Assembly: GCA_002449845.1 (NCBI GenBank)
Contig: DJXW01000019.1
Span: 124,001 to 188,000, forward strand
DNA from: Prevotella sp. UBA6994
Lineage (GTDB): Bacteria > Bacteroidota > Bacteroidia > Bacteroidales > Bacteroidaceae
Direction of reading: 5' to 3'
DNA: 64,000 nt
Shown: piece by piece, positions 1-8,774 of the stretch
How positions within the stretch are numbered: position 1 is the first letter of the stretch
How the letters are laid out: every line of letters starts with the position of its first letter
Translations under genes and position numbers: made by a program
Notes under the pieces: model-generated
Database searches by the model: none
Seen by the model: the letters and a program-made list of their open reading frames with translations, nothing else
Told to the model about the DNA's origin: nothing

Positions 1-2
1 AT

Positions 3-2237
3 TTGTTGCTTATCATTATCGGTCAAGAGCAATTCCAAAACGCTTTGGCTAACGTGAATGGTAGCTACAATGAATTTTATAATGAATTGACCCATTGGCT
101 CAAGAGTCAGGAAACGCTTGGTGACAAATATGCGCAGAAGCTGAATGAATCTTCCCAAATGATAGAGGTGGTGGTCAATGCCTCACACATTGCCCATTAT
201 TCGGGTAGGACGTTGGTTGACATCCCTCATGTGATCAGGGCAATGATGGAATTGCAGGAGTCTATGGCTTCATACCTGTTATATAGATATAGTAACGGTG
301 ATACGGTGTCTTTGATGACTGAAATCATCGCTAGCTATCCGATGGATAGATTCCAGTTGGTTGGTAATATAACAGGTGTGGATAAGAAGGGCAGAGTCGA
401 GGAAGATTCCAAGAGTGATGAAGACAATGCCGTGGATGATGATGAAGACGATGATTTCTTGTTCGACATGGACAATGAAGAAATGGATTCATACTCTTCC
501 CAACAGACGAGGAGCAATTTGATTACTTGTCTGAATGATCTTGTTGACCGCCATCATCCTCTCATCGGGCGCGAGGCGGAATTGGAACGTACCATCCAGG
601 TGCTTTGCAGGAAGGATAAAAACAATCCTTTGCATGTGGGAGAGCCAGGTGTGGGAAAGACAGCCTTGGTCTATGGATTGGTCAAGAGAATCGTTGACAA
701 TCAGGTGCCTCCTCGCCTGCAAGGATGTAAAGTGTATCAGATGGACATGGGAGCCATGTTGGCTGGTACGCAATACCGTGGTGATTTCGAGAAACGCATC
801 AAACAGGTCATGGATGGCTTGCAGAAAGAAGGCAACGCCATTGTCTATATCGACGAGATTCATAATCTCATCGGTGCTGGACGTATCGGTGACGGTTCGT
901 TTGATGCTTCCAATATGCTGAAACCTTACTTGGAACAAGGCGACATCCGCTTTGTTGGCTCCACTACGTATGATGAATACAATCGCTACTTTGCCCGTAG
1001 CAAGGGCATTGTGCGCCGTTTCCAGCAGATAGACATTGCTGAACCTTCCATAGATGATGCCATTGGAATCTTGAAAGGATTGAAGAGTTCATACGAACAA
1101 TTCCATTCGGTGACTTTTCCTGATGAGGTGCTGGAATATGCGGTAAGGGCAAGTGCAAAATACATCAACGATAGATTCTTGCCAGACAAAGCCATCGACC
1201 TGATAGATGAGGCTGGGGCTTATCGTGAACTGCATCCCGTGGAGGGAACGAATGTCCAGAAAGTTGATAAGACGCTGATTTCTGAGGTGCTTGCCAAGGT
1301 TTGCAAGATAGATGCTGCTGCCATGAAAGAAGAAAGCAATGCTTCGTTGGAGTCGTTGCAGACACGTATCCTTGCCAGAATTTACGGTCAGGATGAGGCA
1401 GTACGGCAAGTAGTGGAAGCGGTGCAGATGGCTAAGGCGGGATTACTTGACGATAACAAGCCGCTTGCCTCATTGCTCTTCGTAGGACCTACGGGAGTGG
1501 GAAAGACAGAGGTGGCTCGTGTGTTGGCGCAAGAGTTGGGTATCGGGCTTGTTCGCTTTGATATGAGTGAATATACGGAGAAACATGCCGTTGCCAAACT
1601 GATTGGCTCGCCCGCAGGATATGTGGGTTACGAGGATGGGGGCTTGTTGACAGATGCCATTCGCAAGACTCCCAATTGCGTGTTGTTGTTAGATGAGGTG
1701 GAGAAGGCTCATCAAGACATTTACAATATCTTGTTGCAGGTGATGGATTATGCACGACTGACCGACAACAAGGGGCAAAAGGCGGATTTCAGAAACGTGG
1801 TGCTGATTATGACCTCTAATGCCGGTGCTCAGTATGCGTCGCGTTCTAATGTGGGATTTATTGGAAACGTGTCTCGTGGAGAGGCTATGCTCACGCAGGT
1901 GAAGAAGACTTTCAAGCCAGAGTTTATCAATCGGTTGTCGGGAACGGTGGTGTTTCATGACATGGATATGAACATGGCTAAATTGATACTCGACAAAAAG
2001 TTGCGCGAGTTGCAAGATAAGTTGACGCAGAAGAATGTTACGCTTCAATTGTCTGCTGATGCTCACGACTTCCTCCTTCAAAAAGGCTTTACCCGTGAAT
2101 ATGGTGCGAGGGAGATGGATAGAGTGATTGCGCAATTGCTCAAACCTCTTCTCATGCGTGAAATCCTCTTTGGAAAAATGCAACAAGGTGGTGTGGCAAA
2201 CGTAACTGTATTGGATGGAAAACTGACTCTTATGTAA
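3..2237 (+). CDS. clpA: ATP-dependent Clp protease ATP-binding subunit ClpA (5' end outside window)
   Basis: AAA+ unfoldase that feeds substrates, including N-end rule substrates brought by ClpS, into ClpP in the cytoplasm. Seen: end of a Clp N-domain (about residues 1-110), an acidic linker rich in Asp/Glu (about 128-155), first AAA module with Walker A GEPGVGKT (about 214) and Walker B VYIDEIHN, second module with GPTGVGKT (about 494) and LLLDEVEKAH, and an IGF-like ClpP loop (GFIGN). Compared with E. coli ClpA the N-domain is about 40 residues short, so the TTG at position 3 is probably an internal codon and the true start lies upstream of the window. The acidic stretch in the N-domain linker is unusually long. 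The next gene is aat, which fits a role in N-terminal degradation. Confidence 0.93.
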   Translation: MLLIIIGQEQFQNALANVNGSYNEFYNELTHWLKSQETLGDKYAQKLNESSQMIEVVVNASHIAHYSGRTLVDIPHVIRAMMELQESMASYLLYRYSNGDTVSLMTEIIASYPMDRFQLVGNITGVDKKGRVEEDSKSDEDNAVDDDEDDDFLFDMDNEEMDSYSSQQTRSNLITCLNDLVDRHHPLIGREAELERTIQVLCRKDKNNPLHVGEPGVGKTALVYGLVKRIVDNQVPPRLQGCKVYQMDMGAMLAGTQYRGDFEKRIKQVMDGLQKEGNAIVYIDEIHNLIGAGRIGDGSFDASNMLKPYLEQGDIRFVGSTTYDEYNRYFARSKGIVRRFQQIDIAEPSIDDAIGILKGLKSSYEQFHSVTFPDEVLEYAVRASAKYINDRFLPDKAIDLIDEAGAYRELHPVEGTNVQKVDKTLISEVLAKVCKIDAAAMKEESNASLESLQTRILARIYGQDEAVRQVVEAVQMAKAGLLDDNKPLASLLFVGPTGVGKTEVARVLAQELGIGLVRFDMSEYTEKHAVAKLIGSPAGYVGYEDGGLLTDAIRKTPNCVLLLDEVEKAHQDIYNILLQVMDYARLTDNKGQKADFRNVVLIMTSNAGAQYASRSNVGFIGNVSRGEAMLTQVKKTFKPEFINRLSGTVVFHDMDMNMAKLILDKKLRELQDKLTQKNVTLQLSADAHDFLLQKGFTREYGAREMDRVIAQLLKPLLMREILFGKMQQGGVANVTVLDGKLTLM

Positions 2238-2287
2238 ATAATAGATATTACTTAATGGTGAAGGTATGGATTTCAAAGGCAAATCAT

Positions 2288-2399
2288 CACTAAACACTCA
2301 TCACTAAACACTCATCACTAAACACTCATCACTAAACACTCATCACTAAACACTCATCACTAAACACTCATCACTAAACACTCAACACTAAACACTCAA
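2288..2399. repeat. heptamer array: 16 units, CACTAAA/CACTCAT alternating
   Basis: Sixteen contiguous 7-bp units make eight 14-bp repeats (CACTAAA then CACTCAT; the last two 14-mers end in CACTCAA). The array fills almost the whole clpA-aat gap and ends 6 bases before the aat start. Related heptamers recur as an inverted pair at 53939-54015. Confidence 0.95.
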
Positions 2400-2405
2400 C
2401 AAATA

Positions 2406-3065
2406 ATGGACCATTACGTTGTAGAAATAGATGATACACTTTGCTTTCCCGACCCTCGCCATGGATTAGAGTCGGGCTTGTTTGCCATTGGTGGCGATCT
2501 TTCCCCCCATCGTTTGATATTGGCATATAATTACGGTATTTTCCCGTGGTTTTCTTTCCAACAGACAGATAAGCCCTATTGGTATTGTCCGATGTCTCGA
2601 TTTGTGATATTTCCTTCACAGATACATATCTCCCATAGTATGCGTACGTTGATGAACAAGGGGATTTACAGATGCTCTTTCAATGAGGATTTCGCTGGGG
2701 TCATCCGTGGTTGCCAAAAAGTTGACGGGCGTTATGAGGATGAGTATGCTTGGTTGGGCGAAGACATTGTTCGTGCTTATACAAACTTACATGAGATGGG
2801 ATTTGCAAGTAGTGTAGAAGTATGGGAAGGCAACCAGTTGGTGGGTGGCTTGTATGGGGTCATCATTCATAAGACATTTGTTGGCGAGAGTATGTTCTCA
2901 CGTAAACCTAATGCCAGCAAATTGGCTTTGATATACTTAGCAACATTCATGTCTGACCGTGGACTTACCATGATTGATTGCCAATTTGAAACGCCACATC
3001 TCAAGTCTATGGGCGGCGTACATATTGATTATGAGGAATACCTGAAGTTGTTACACTCAGAATGA
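2406..3065 (+). CDS. aat: leucyl/phenylalanyl-tRNA--protein transferase
   Basis: Transfers Leu or Phe from aminoacyl-tRNA to proteins with N-terminal Arg or Lys, making them N-degrons for ClpS/ClpAP. Seen: family motifs GLFAIGGDLSP near residue 20, YNYGIFPWFS near 38-47, the DEYAWLGEDIV segment, GGLYGVIIHKTFVGESMFSR near 147-166 and the C-terminal IDCQFETPHLKSMG. Length 219 residues is normal for the family. It follows clpA in the same direction, separated only by the heptamer array, so the two are probably co-transcribed. It converges with the phosphatase gene on the other strand with only 2 bases between stops. Confidence 0.95.
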   Translation: MDHYVVEIDDTLCFPDPRHGLESGLFAIGGDLSPHRLILAYNYGIFPWFSFQQTDKPYWYCPMSRFVIFPSQIHISHSMRTLMNKGIYRCSFNEDFAGVIRGCQKVDGRYEDEYAWLGEDIVRAYTNLHEMGFASSVEVWEGNQLVGGLYGVIIHKTFVGESMFSRKPNASKLALIYLATFMSDRGLTMIDCQFETPHLKSMGGVHIDYEEYLKLLHSE

Positions 3066-3067
3066 CA

Positions 3068-5029
3068 TCATTTGCCTTGCTGGTATCTGATGGCAAGCAT
3101 CGTGAGGTCATCACTCTGTTCTGCATCACCTACAAACTGGTGAATGGCATCAGTCATGTTGTGAATGAGTACTTCGGGATGGTTGTTGCCTGATGCCTCA
3201 ATGGTGTCGATGATTCTTGGCGAACCAAATTGAGTGTGGTCTTTCCTTTCTGCCTCAGTCAAACCATCAGTATAGAGGAAGATGGTGTCTCCCGAGTCGA
3301 TGGTAACTTGTTGCATGGAAAAATTCCAATCTTCTACTACACCTACGGGAACATTTGAGTCAACGGGAAGATATTGATAGCTTTCTCCGTTGATTAACAG
3401 AGGTGCGTCGTGACCAGCATTACAATACTTGAGATTCCCTGTTTGCAAGTCGATAACGCCAACAAACAATGTGACAAACATCATAGACGGATTGCTGCTT
3501 GCCATCGTTTTGTTAAGTGCGTTTACGATGTGGTGTGGCTTGTCCTCGCTGGCAGACAACGTGCGGAATTGGGTGCTGATTACCGTCATGACCAATGCGG
3601 CAGGTACTCCCTTACCCGATACGTCACCAATGCAGAAATACAAATGCTCGTCACGGATATGGAAGTCGTAGAGGTCGCCTCCCACGGCTTTAGCGGGTGT
3701 CAGCAAACCATATATGTCTATATCTGTTCTTTCTGGATAAGGTGGGAAGGTCTTGGGAAGCATAGACATCTGAATGCCTTTGGCAATGTTTAGCTCACTT
3801 TCCATTGATGCCTTTTGTGCGGTAGTTTCCTGTAATTTATTCACGTATCGCGACAATGATTGTTGCATCTCTTCAAATGAGTTGCGGAGTTGACGAATTT
3901 CATCGTTGTTCTCGATCATGGGCAACGGTGTGTCAAATCGTCCCTTTGCCACTTCCTTGGTGGAAGATGATAAGTAGATAAGGGGCTTGGTGGCTCTTCG
4001 GATGGTAAACCTACAGATGATGAAGACTGCCAACAAGCCAATGCTCATCAGAGTCAGAATGATCAAACCCACGTATATACCTGGGTAATAGATAACTGCT
4101 AAAGGAACGACGATTGCCATTGACCATTCTGCAGACTCCAAAGGCGAATAGAAAACTACCGAGTTGGCGCTGTCAATCTTGGTAATCATATCGCCCTTTT
4201 TACCTTTCATCATATTCTGACCTAATAAATCATCAAACTTTGAAATGGTTGACTTCACGTATTTCAGGAAGTTTTTGCTGAGTACACGCTCTTTTTGCGG
4301 GTGTGCAACGTATTCACCGTTTTTAGTGATAATGAAACTATATGACTTGTAATTTTTCCCGAAGACGTTCAACAGGTCTTTCAGGTTTTCATTGTTCAAC
4401 TCGTCTATTTCCTTGAGTTGTTCTGTCAGCCAATCTAATGATACGTCGGCAACAAACACACCAACAGCCTTCCCGTTTCGGTCATGGATGGGAAGCAGGT
4501 AGCTGCATACAATCATTTTTGCGCCTGATTCATCGAAATATGGGTCTGTCCAATAGCCCTTTTTGCTTTTGATGGCTTTGTTGTACCAACTCGACTTGAA
4601 GTAATCGTGTTCTGCAGAACCTATCTGTTGGATTTCTATTTTGTTTGAGTCACGATGTATGACGTAGGGCTCAAACCATTTTCCTTGCTGAGGATAATAG
4701 TTGGGTTCAAAAGCTGCTGCGTAGCCAATGATGTGAGGGTTCAGTTTCAACTCTTTTTCCAGGGCTGCGTAAACCGTGGCAGGGCTTTCGAGATTTCTTT
4801 CCACCTCGTCTATGTTGTTGACAGCTGACACCTCAACGGATTTCAAAACCTTCTCCATTTTCTCGTCTGTGAGTTCCATGATGCTATGGAAATAGTTTTG
4901 TGTCTCCATCGACATCGCATCAATCGTTAACAATGAAATGACCACCGTAATGATGGTAATGATAATCATTAATACAATGATAATGTGTCGCGTTAGTCTA
5001 TCTGGAAAAGATTGTGAAAGCCATTTCAT
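3068..5029 (-). CDS. membrane-bound dCache-HAMP-SpoIIE family serine phosphatase
   Basis: Likely a sensor phosphatase of the RsbU/SpoIIE (PP2C-like) class that dephosphorylates an anti-sigma antagonist or similar partner. Seen: transmembrane segment at residues 12-35; periplasmic dCache-like region about 40-310 (AYAAAFEPNYY, WTDPYFDESGAKMIVCSY, FVADVSLDWL); second transmembrane segment about 318-343; HAMP about 345-400; short coiled coil with IAKGIQMSMLP; then the phosphatase core with GGDLYDF, GDVSGKGVPAAL and FLYTDGLTEA, which supply metal-binding aspartates. A TACTTTTG -7 box lies at 5058-5065 on this strand about 30 bases before the start. No partner STAS or anti-sigma kinase gene is present here. 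The ligand is unknown. Confidence 0.9.
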   Translation of the reverse strand: MKWLSQSFPDRLTRHIIIVLMIIITIITVVISLLTIDAMSMETQNYFHSIMELTDEKMEKVLKSVEVSAVNNIDEVERNLESPATVYAALEKELKLNPHIIGYAAAFEPNYYPQQGKWFEPYVIHRDSNKIEIQQIGSAEHDYFKSSWYNKAIKSKKGYWTDPYFDESGAKMIVCSYLLPIHDRNGKAVGVFVADVSLDWLTEQLKEIDELNNENLKDLLNVFGKNYKSYSFIITKNGEYVAHPQKERVLSKNFLKYVKSTISKFDDLLGQNMMKGKKGDMITKIDSANSVVFYSPLESAEWSMAIVVPLAVIYYPGIYVGLIILTLMSIGLLAVFIICRFTIRRATKPLIYLSSSTKEVAKGRFDTPLPMIENNDEIRQLRNSFEEMQQSLSRYVNKLQETTAQKASMESELNIAKGIQMSMLPKTFPPYPERTDIDIYGLLTPAKAVGGDLYDFHIRDEHLYFCIGDVSGKGVPAALVMTVISTQFRTLSASEDKPHHIVNALNKTMASSNPSMMFVTLFVGVIDLQTGNLKYCNAGHDAPLLINGESYQYLPVDSNVPVGVVEDWNFSMQQVTIDSGDTIFLYTDGLTEAERKDHTQFGSPRIIDTIEASGNNHPEVLIHNMTDAIHQFVGDAEQSDDLTMLAIRYQQGK

Positions 5030-5130
5030 AACTACTTGTTTTGATATTAAAAACTTACAAAAGTACGAATAATATGTTGCTTTTGTTTGCTTTGCGGTTT
5101 AAAGAATGTTAAGCGAAAGAATATAGATAA

Positions 5131-5157
5131 GAAAAATGGGGCGTTTGTGCGCCCCAT
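5131..5157 (-). terminator. intrinsic terminator of PepSY-like copy 1
   Basis: Perfect 8-bp stem ATGGGGCG/CGCCCCAT (5136-5143 with 5150-5157); read on the minus strand it is followed by TTTTTC. An equivalent stem follows copy 2 at 6744-6764. Confidence 0.85.
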
Positions 5158-5182
5158 CCCATACAATTTTTGAATGATTTCA

Positions 5183-5623
5183 TTAATCGTCGAAGCCAAT
5201 TAACTGACCATTCCTATTGAATTTAAGATCAAGGTCGTTTGACAATTCTATTTCATATCCATAACGCTCTTTGTCTATCTTGGTGACGAATGTCCCTGGA
5301 TGGTTGGCTTTTATATGTTGAGCGATAGTTGCTGGAACGAGTGCGGCGGGTACAGCTTCCATGTAGCAATCTACTTTGTCCCAATTACCTTTGTTGTAGA
5401 AATCTACTTCTGTGCCATCGGCAAGTCTTGCCTCGAATCTTGCTCCACCAAATTCAAAGTCTTTGGATGCGTATGAGATTGCAGCTTTGAAGTGTTTCTG
5501 TACAAATACCTTGGCTGCTGCTGGAAGTTTCTCTACCGGGATGATTCTGTCATCTGCGAAACAAGTTGCTGACTGAAGTACCATGCACATAAGTGCTACC
5601 AAAAATAACCTTGACTTTTTCAT
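5183..5623 (-). CDS. secreted PepSY-like protein, copy 1
   Basis: Small exported protein of 146 residues with a signal peptide (MKKSRLFLVALMCM...FADD). The rest has the pattern of the PepSY-like (BLIP-fold) proteins of Bacteroidetes: a segment beginning IIPVEKLPAAAKVFVQKHF, then FEARLADGTEVDF, then a second half-repeat VPAALVPATIAQHIKANHP ending in ELSNDLDLKFNRNGQLIGFDD. The two half-repeats each hold a helix followed by strands. Such proteins are thought to bind or inhibit partners outside the cell; the partner here is unknown. It is a close paralogue of the gene at 6790-7233, and the whole unit of promoter, operator-like repeats, gene and terminator is duplicated. Confidence 0.85.
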   Translation of the reverse strand: MKKSRLFLVALMCMVLQSATCFADDRIIPVEKLPAAAKVFVQKHFKAAISYASKDFEFGGARFEARLADGTEVDFYNKGNWDKVDCYMEAVPAALVPATIAQHIKANHPGTFVTKIDKERYGYEIELSNDLDLKFNRNGQLIGFDD

Positions 5624-5699
5624 AATTGTAATTTTTAAAATGTGAATAATATGATTTTATTTTTCTCTTTATTTTCTTTTGTTGTTTTGTTTGACATTG

Positions 5700-5786
5700 C
5701 AAAAGTAGGAATAAAGCTCATACGTTCAAAGTAATTTTTGGAAAAAGCATTCAAGTGTATCGGACAGATACCCCTTATGTCGGACA
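5700..5786 (-). promoter_or_regulatory. promoter plus 20-bp-spaced direct repeats upstream of PepSY-like copy 1
   Basis: Minus-strand promoter: -7 TACTTTTG at 5700-5707 and -33 TTTG at 5727-5730, 19 bases apart. Upstream of it are two direct copies of TCGGACA at 5760-5766 and 5780-5786 (start-to-start 20 bases, two helical turns), the geometry expected of an AraC-family activator site. The same arrangement with almost the same distances is found upstream of copy 2. Assignment to the AraC-type gene at 7459-8040 is inference from proximity. Confidence 0.75.
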
Positions 5787-5866
5787 AATTGCGAAATACC
5801 CTCTTTATTTGTCGTAAGAGACCGCAGCGCAGTAACGCTTTCAGCGTCATTGTGCCATCATTTATA

Positions 5867-6562
5867 TTATTTCTTAAACTTGATGTGCATGTAGTTTCCA
5901 TCTGCTAAACCGAAACGCTGGATGAGTGTAGAACCGTCGTAGATGGCTTTCAGTTGGAGGTTTATGCCGTATCCCATAAGAGAGGAGAGTGCTTTTGGTT
6001 GTTTCAGTTCTTTCTCTGTAAACTTGTAATACTGGCTGTTGTTATTAAATTCTATGCGGATATAGTGGTCGGCACCGTTGTAGTTCAAATGTACGTTCAT
6101 GATATTGGGAATGAAAGCCCATTTGATGTGCTCATTGTCCGTATCGTATTCGAAACCGTAACGGGCAGTGATGGCAAGTGGAGGAGTATTGGCTAATGCA
6201 TGGCTCAGTTCTTCGTCTGCATCAATCACCTTTGAAATCAGAGACACAGGGAAGTCTTGAAAGAACACATGTTGCATCTTGTAGTCGGACATATCCATTT
6301 GCACTCCGTTGAATGCTTCTTCGTGAGCTTCATGCATGTGTTTCCCTTGCTCGTCTGTCCATTCCCTGCAATCCTTGTTTTTATAAACGATGATGTATTG
6401 TCCCGGATATTCTCCAGAAATGTTCTGCCCATAATTTTCCTTTTGTTCGTTTGTCAGCCGCTTTTCAAAGTTGTCATTGCTGCAAGAGGTAAGGGAGAGG
6501 GCTGCAAGCATCGCCAAGACAATTCTCCAGTGTTTCATTGTTTTCATATTCTTTTTACTCAT
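5867..6562 (-). CDS. lipoprotein of unknown function (possibly DUF4840-type)
   Basis: Exported lipoprotein of 231 residues. Start taken at 6562 (MSKKNMKTMKHWR...), because a promoter at 6628-6659 places the transcript start near 6621 and excludes the longer frame to 6703; 6547 and 6538 are alternatives. Seen: hydrophobic signal and lipobox LTSCSN, so an acyl-anchored protein after Cys at about residue 25. The remainder has an N-terminal GEYPGQYIIVYK strand, a central FQDFPVSLIS motif and a C-terminal beta-rich part (DHYIRIEFNN, YKFTEKELKQPKAL). It resembles small Bacteroidales lipoproteins grouped as DUF4840, but I cannot confirm this. It stands between the two duplicated PepSY-like units. 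Confidence 0.75.
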   Translation of the reverse strand: MSKKNMKTMKHWRIVLAMLAALSLTSCSNDNFEKRLTNEQKENYGQNISGEYPGQYIIVYKNKDCREWTDEQGKHMHEAHEEAFNGVQMDMSDYKMQHVFFQDFPVSLISKVIDADEELSHALANTPPLAITARYGFEYDTDNEHIKWAFIPNIMNVHLNYNGADHYIRIEFNNNSQYYKFTEKELKQPKALSSLMGYGINLQLKAIYDGSTLIQRFGLADGNYMHIKFKK

Positions 6563-6627
6563 TGTTAAAAACCAAAATAACCCACCGATTAAAGCATTGT
6601 AAAGAGACTTGGCAGGTTTTCGTGATG

Positions 6628-6659
6628 CAAAAGTATCACTTTCATCAGAAATGACCAAA
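6628..6659 (-). promoter_or_regulatory. Bacteroidetes promoter of the lipoprotein gene
   Basis: Minus strand: -7 TACTTTTG at 6628-6635, -33 TTTG at 6656-6659, spacer 20. Predicted transcript start near 6621. Confidence 0.75.
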
Positions 6660-6739
6660 GATATTGAGAGAATAAATAAATGATGTAAAGATATAGGTGT
6701 CAAAAAAATCTTGTTGTCACTCCGATGCCTATAACTACA

Positions 6740-6764
6740 AAAAATGGGGCGACGTGCGCCCCAT
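6740..6764 (-). terminator. intrinsic terminator of PepSY-like copy 2
   Basis: Stem ATGGGGCG/CGCCCCAT (6744-6751 with 6757-6764); on the minus strand it is followed by TTTTTTG. Nearly identical to the terminator of copy 1. Confidence 0.85.
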
Positions 6765-6789
6765 CCTAAACGTTTTTCTTATGCTTTCA

Positions 6790-7233
6790 TTAATCATCAA
6801 TAGCGAATAACTGACCACCCTTGTTGAATTTAAGATCAAGTCCGTTTGACAATTCTATTTCAAATCCATAACGCTCTTTGTCTATCTTGGTGATGATTGC
6901 ATCTGGGTGGTTGGTCTTCACGTACTGAGCGATAGCTGCTGGAACGAGTGCTGCTGGAACGGCTTGTCTCTTGCAATCTACCTTGTCCCAATTGCCCTTC
7001 TTGTCGAAATCTATTTCTGTACCATCTGCAAGTCTTGCCTCGTATTTTGCTCCACCAAACTCACGGTCTTTGGTTGCGTATGAGATCGTGGCTTGTGGGA
7101 AGTGTTGCTGAACGAAAGCCTTAGCTGCTGCTGGAAGTTGCTCTACGGGTATGATTCTGTCGTCTGCGAAACATGTTACTGACTGAAATACCATGCACAT
7201 AAGTGCTACCAAAAATAACCTTGTCTTTTTCAT
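6790..7233 (-). CDS. secreted PepSY-like protein, copy 2
   Basis: 147 residues, close paralogue of the gene at 5183-5623: same signal peptide apart from a few residues, same IIPVEQLPAAAKAFVQQHF opening, same YEARLADGTEIDFDKKGNWDKVDC and ELSNGLDLKFNKGGQLFAIDD ending. One extra residue (FPQATIS versus FKAAIS) separates the first halves. It lies directly downstream of the AraC-type regulator on the same strand, and is preceded by its own promoter and paired TCGGACA repeats. It is presumably exported to the periplasm or surface. The duplication with conserved regulatory DNA suggests gene dosage or two related partners; no function can be assigned from sequence alone. Confidence 0.85.
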   Translation of the reverse strand: MKKTRLFLVALMCMVFQSVTCFADDRIIPVEQLPAAAKAFVQQHFPQATISYATKDREFGGAKYEARLADGTEIDFDKKGNWDKVDCKRQAVPAALVPAAIAQYVKTNHPDAIITKIDKERYGFEIELSNGLDLKFNKGGQLFAIDD

Positions 7234-7311
7234 AATTGTATGTGTTTAAATGTGAATAAAAAATTTCTTTTGTTTTGTTACTTTTTTCTTTTGTTGTTTT
7301 GTTTGACATTG

Positions 7312-7398
7312 CAAAAGTAGGCATAAAGCTCATACGTTCAAAAGAATTATTGAAAAAAACACTTAGGTATATCGGACAGAAACCCCTAATGTCGGACA
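7312..7398 (-). promoter_or_regulatory. promoter plus 20-bp-spaced direct repeats upstream of PepSY-like copy 2
   Basis: Minus strand: -7 TACTTTTG at 7312-7319, -33 TTTG at 7339-7342, spacer 19. Direct TCGGACA repeats at 7372-7378 and 7392-7398, 20 bases apart, with an inverted copy (TGTCCGA) at 7423-7429. Distance from first repeat to the start codon is 139 bases, versus 137 in copy 1. Confidence 0.75.
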
Positions 7399-7458
7399 AA
7401 TCGCAAAATCACCTCTTTTTTTTGTCCGATGAGGTGTTGTTTTCTTTCTTTTTGGGTT

Positions 7459-8040
7459 CTATTTCGGGTTGGTAATGTATCTGAACTCCCCAGGGGTAAT
7501 GCCAAGCGACTCTTGTATCTTTCTGTTCAAGGTTCGCACGGTATTAAATCCTGAGTCATGGGCAATGGTCTCAATGCTGTAGTTGGGATGCTCCTTCAAC
7601 ATGCGCAATGCTCTCATGAGCCTTAGAAAGTCGAGATGCTTATCTACCGAATGGTAAATGGTCTTTTGCTTATACAGTTCGATAATCCTATTTTGGGTGG
7701 TTCCCACCAATTCTGCCACCTCCTTAACGCCAAATTCTGGCGGAATGGGAATATTGTCTCCTTCCAATTTGGCTTCAATGATGGCAAGCAGTTCCTCATC
7801 GTCACGCAAGTCGGCATGTGCCATAAATTCCCTGTGCTTACGTAACAATTCCTTCAGCCATTCTATACGTGCGCGTACCTCATAATATATATCTAATTTC
7901 TCGCCTAACATCATGTTGCGGGCAATGAGTTGCTCGTTGGCTTTACGAAGATGCTCGTTCATCATCGTAAGTTCAGCCACTTGTTGCTGCAACATACTCA
8001 GTTTATTGTTCTCGTCCTCGCTCATCTTAGCAGAATTCAA
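7459..8040 (-). CDS. AraC-type HTH regulator with N-terminal coiled coil
   Basis: Transcription regulator of 193 residues. Seen: residues 1-75 form heptad-rich coiled coil (KLSMLQQQVAELTMMNEHLRK...), with no sugar-binding cupin; residues about 100-193 form a double HTH domain of the AraC type (FGVKEVAELVGTTQNRIIELYK for the first helix-turn-helix, NYSIETIAHDSGFNTVRTLNRKI plus GITPGEFR for the second). The second HTH ending is the diagnostic family signature. The coiled coil suggests dimerisation or interaction with a membrane partner. It is upstream of PepSY-like copy 2 on the same strand, and the paired direct repeats before both copies are good candidates for its sites. Ligand unknown. Confidence 0.85.
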   Translation of the reverse strand: MNSAKMSEDENNKLSMLQQQVAELTMMNEHLRKANEQLIARNMMLGEKLDIYYEVRARIEWLKELLRKHREFMAHADLRDDEELLAIIEAKLEGDNIPIPPEFGVKEVAELVGTTQNRIIELYKQKTIYHSVDKHLDFLRLMRALRMLKEHPNYSIETIAHDSGFNTVRTLNRKIQESLGITPGEFRYITNPK

Positions 8041-8260
8041 CCTTGTTATTTTTGCGAAAATATAAAAAAAAGGTTATGTTGTTATTCAAAGAATGTGTTT
8101 TTATGGTTATTTAGCATTTTTCGCCCCTTCTCTTGAGTTTCTGGTTGTCATTTTAAATATGTGAAATATCCCGACAATATTTTTTTGCGAAAAATCTCGA
8201 AAGAGATGTTGAAGAAACCGAATAGTTGGTTTCTCGGTGCAAAATAAGGTGTTTTTTAAC

Positions 8261-8346
8261 GTAACTATATACTTTACGCCCATAACTATATACATTACGA
8301 GCGTAACTATATATATGTTACGACGCTAATTATATATGTTAGTAAG
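8261..8346. repeat. four tandem 21-22-bp repeats (GTAACTATATA..TTACG)
   Basis: Units at 8261-8281, 8282-8302, 8303-8324 and 8325-8346 share TAACTATATA followed after 1-3 bases by TTACG. They lie in the 860-bp gap between the divergent AraC-type gene and the large secreted protein gene. No coding potential; the remaining stretch 8350-8770 is AT-rich and I see nothing recognisable in it. Confidence 0.85.
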
Positions 8347-8774
8347 TCTCAAAAACCATCGTTTTTCTGCATAAAAAGTCGGTTTCTGAATGTATAAATA
8401 TACGGGTGCTTTTGTAATTGGTTAATTATCAAACTATTATAAAAATGCTCAAAAACAAGCATTTTTTTGACCGACGGAGGAGTTTGTGGAAAATATCGCT
8501 GCGTAGAGGGCCGTTTTTGTTACTTTTTATTGACAAAACTGTTTCTGAGATTCTATGTGGTTTCAATCAAAAGAAAGAGTTTGGAACAGATGTCATTGGC
8601 AATTCAGTTGAGCATTCTTGGTCATTCTTTCTTTAAAAAATAATAAAAAAGATATAAGAATGTTGAATGTATGATTTTTTTTATCTAAATTTATACCCAA
8701 ATTTTAGATATTACATTTACTAACTCATAACAAACGATTTCAAAAACACGGATTGAAAACAAACAATTTCTTAC

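Noticed and set aside
1689..2297. 202-codon minus-strand frame in clpA
   Set aside because: Shadow of clpA with its start in the intergenic stretch; composition is that of antisense codons.
8261..8346. CRISPR-like array
   Set aside because: Units are directly adjacent with no spacers and no cas genes are near; same for the other 21-22-bp arrays.
8418..8636. 72-codon plus-strand frame in the 8.0-8.9 kb gap
   Set aside because: No promoter placed for it, no recognisable pattern, composition like AT-rich non-coding DNA.
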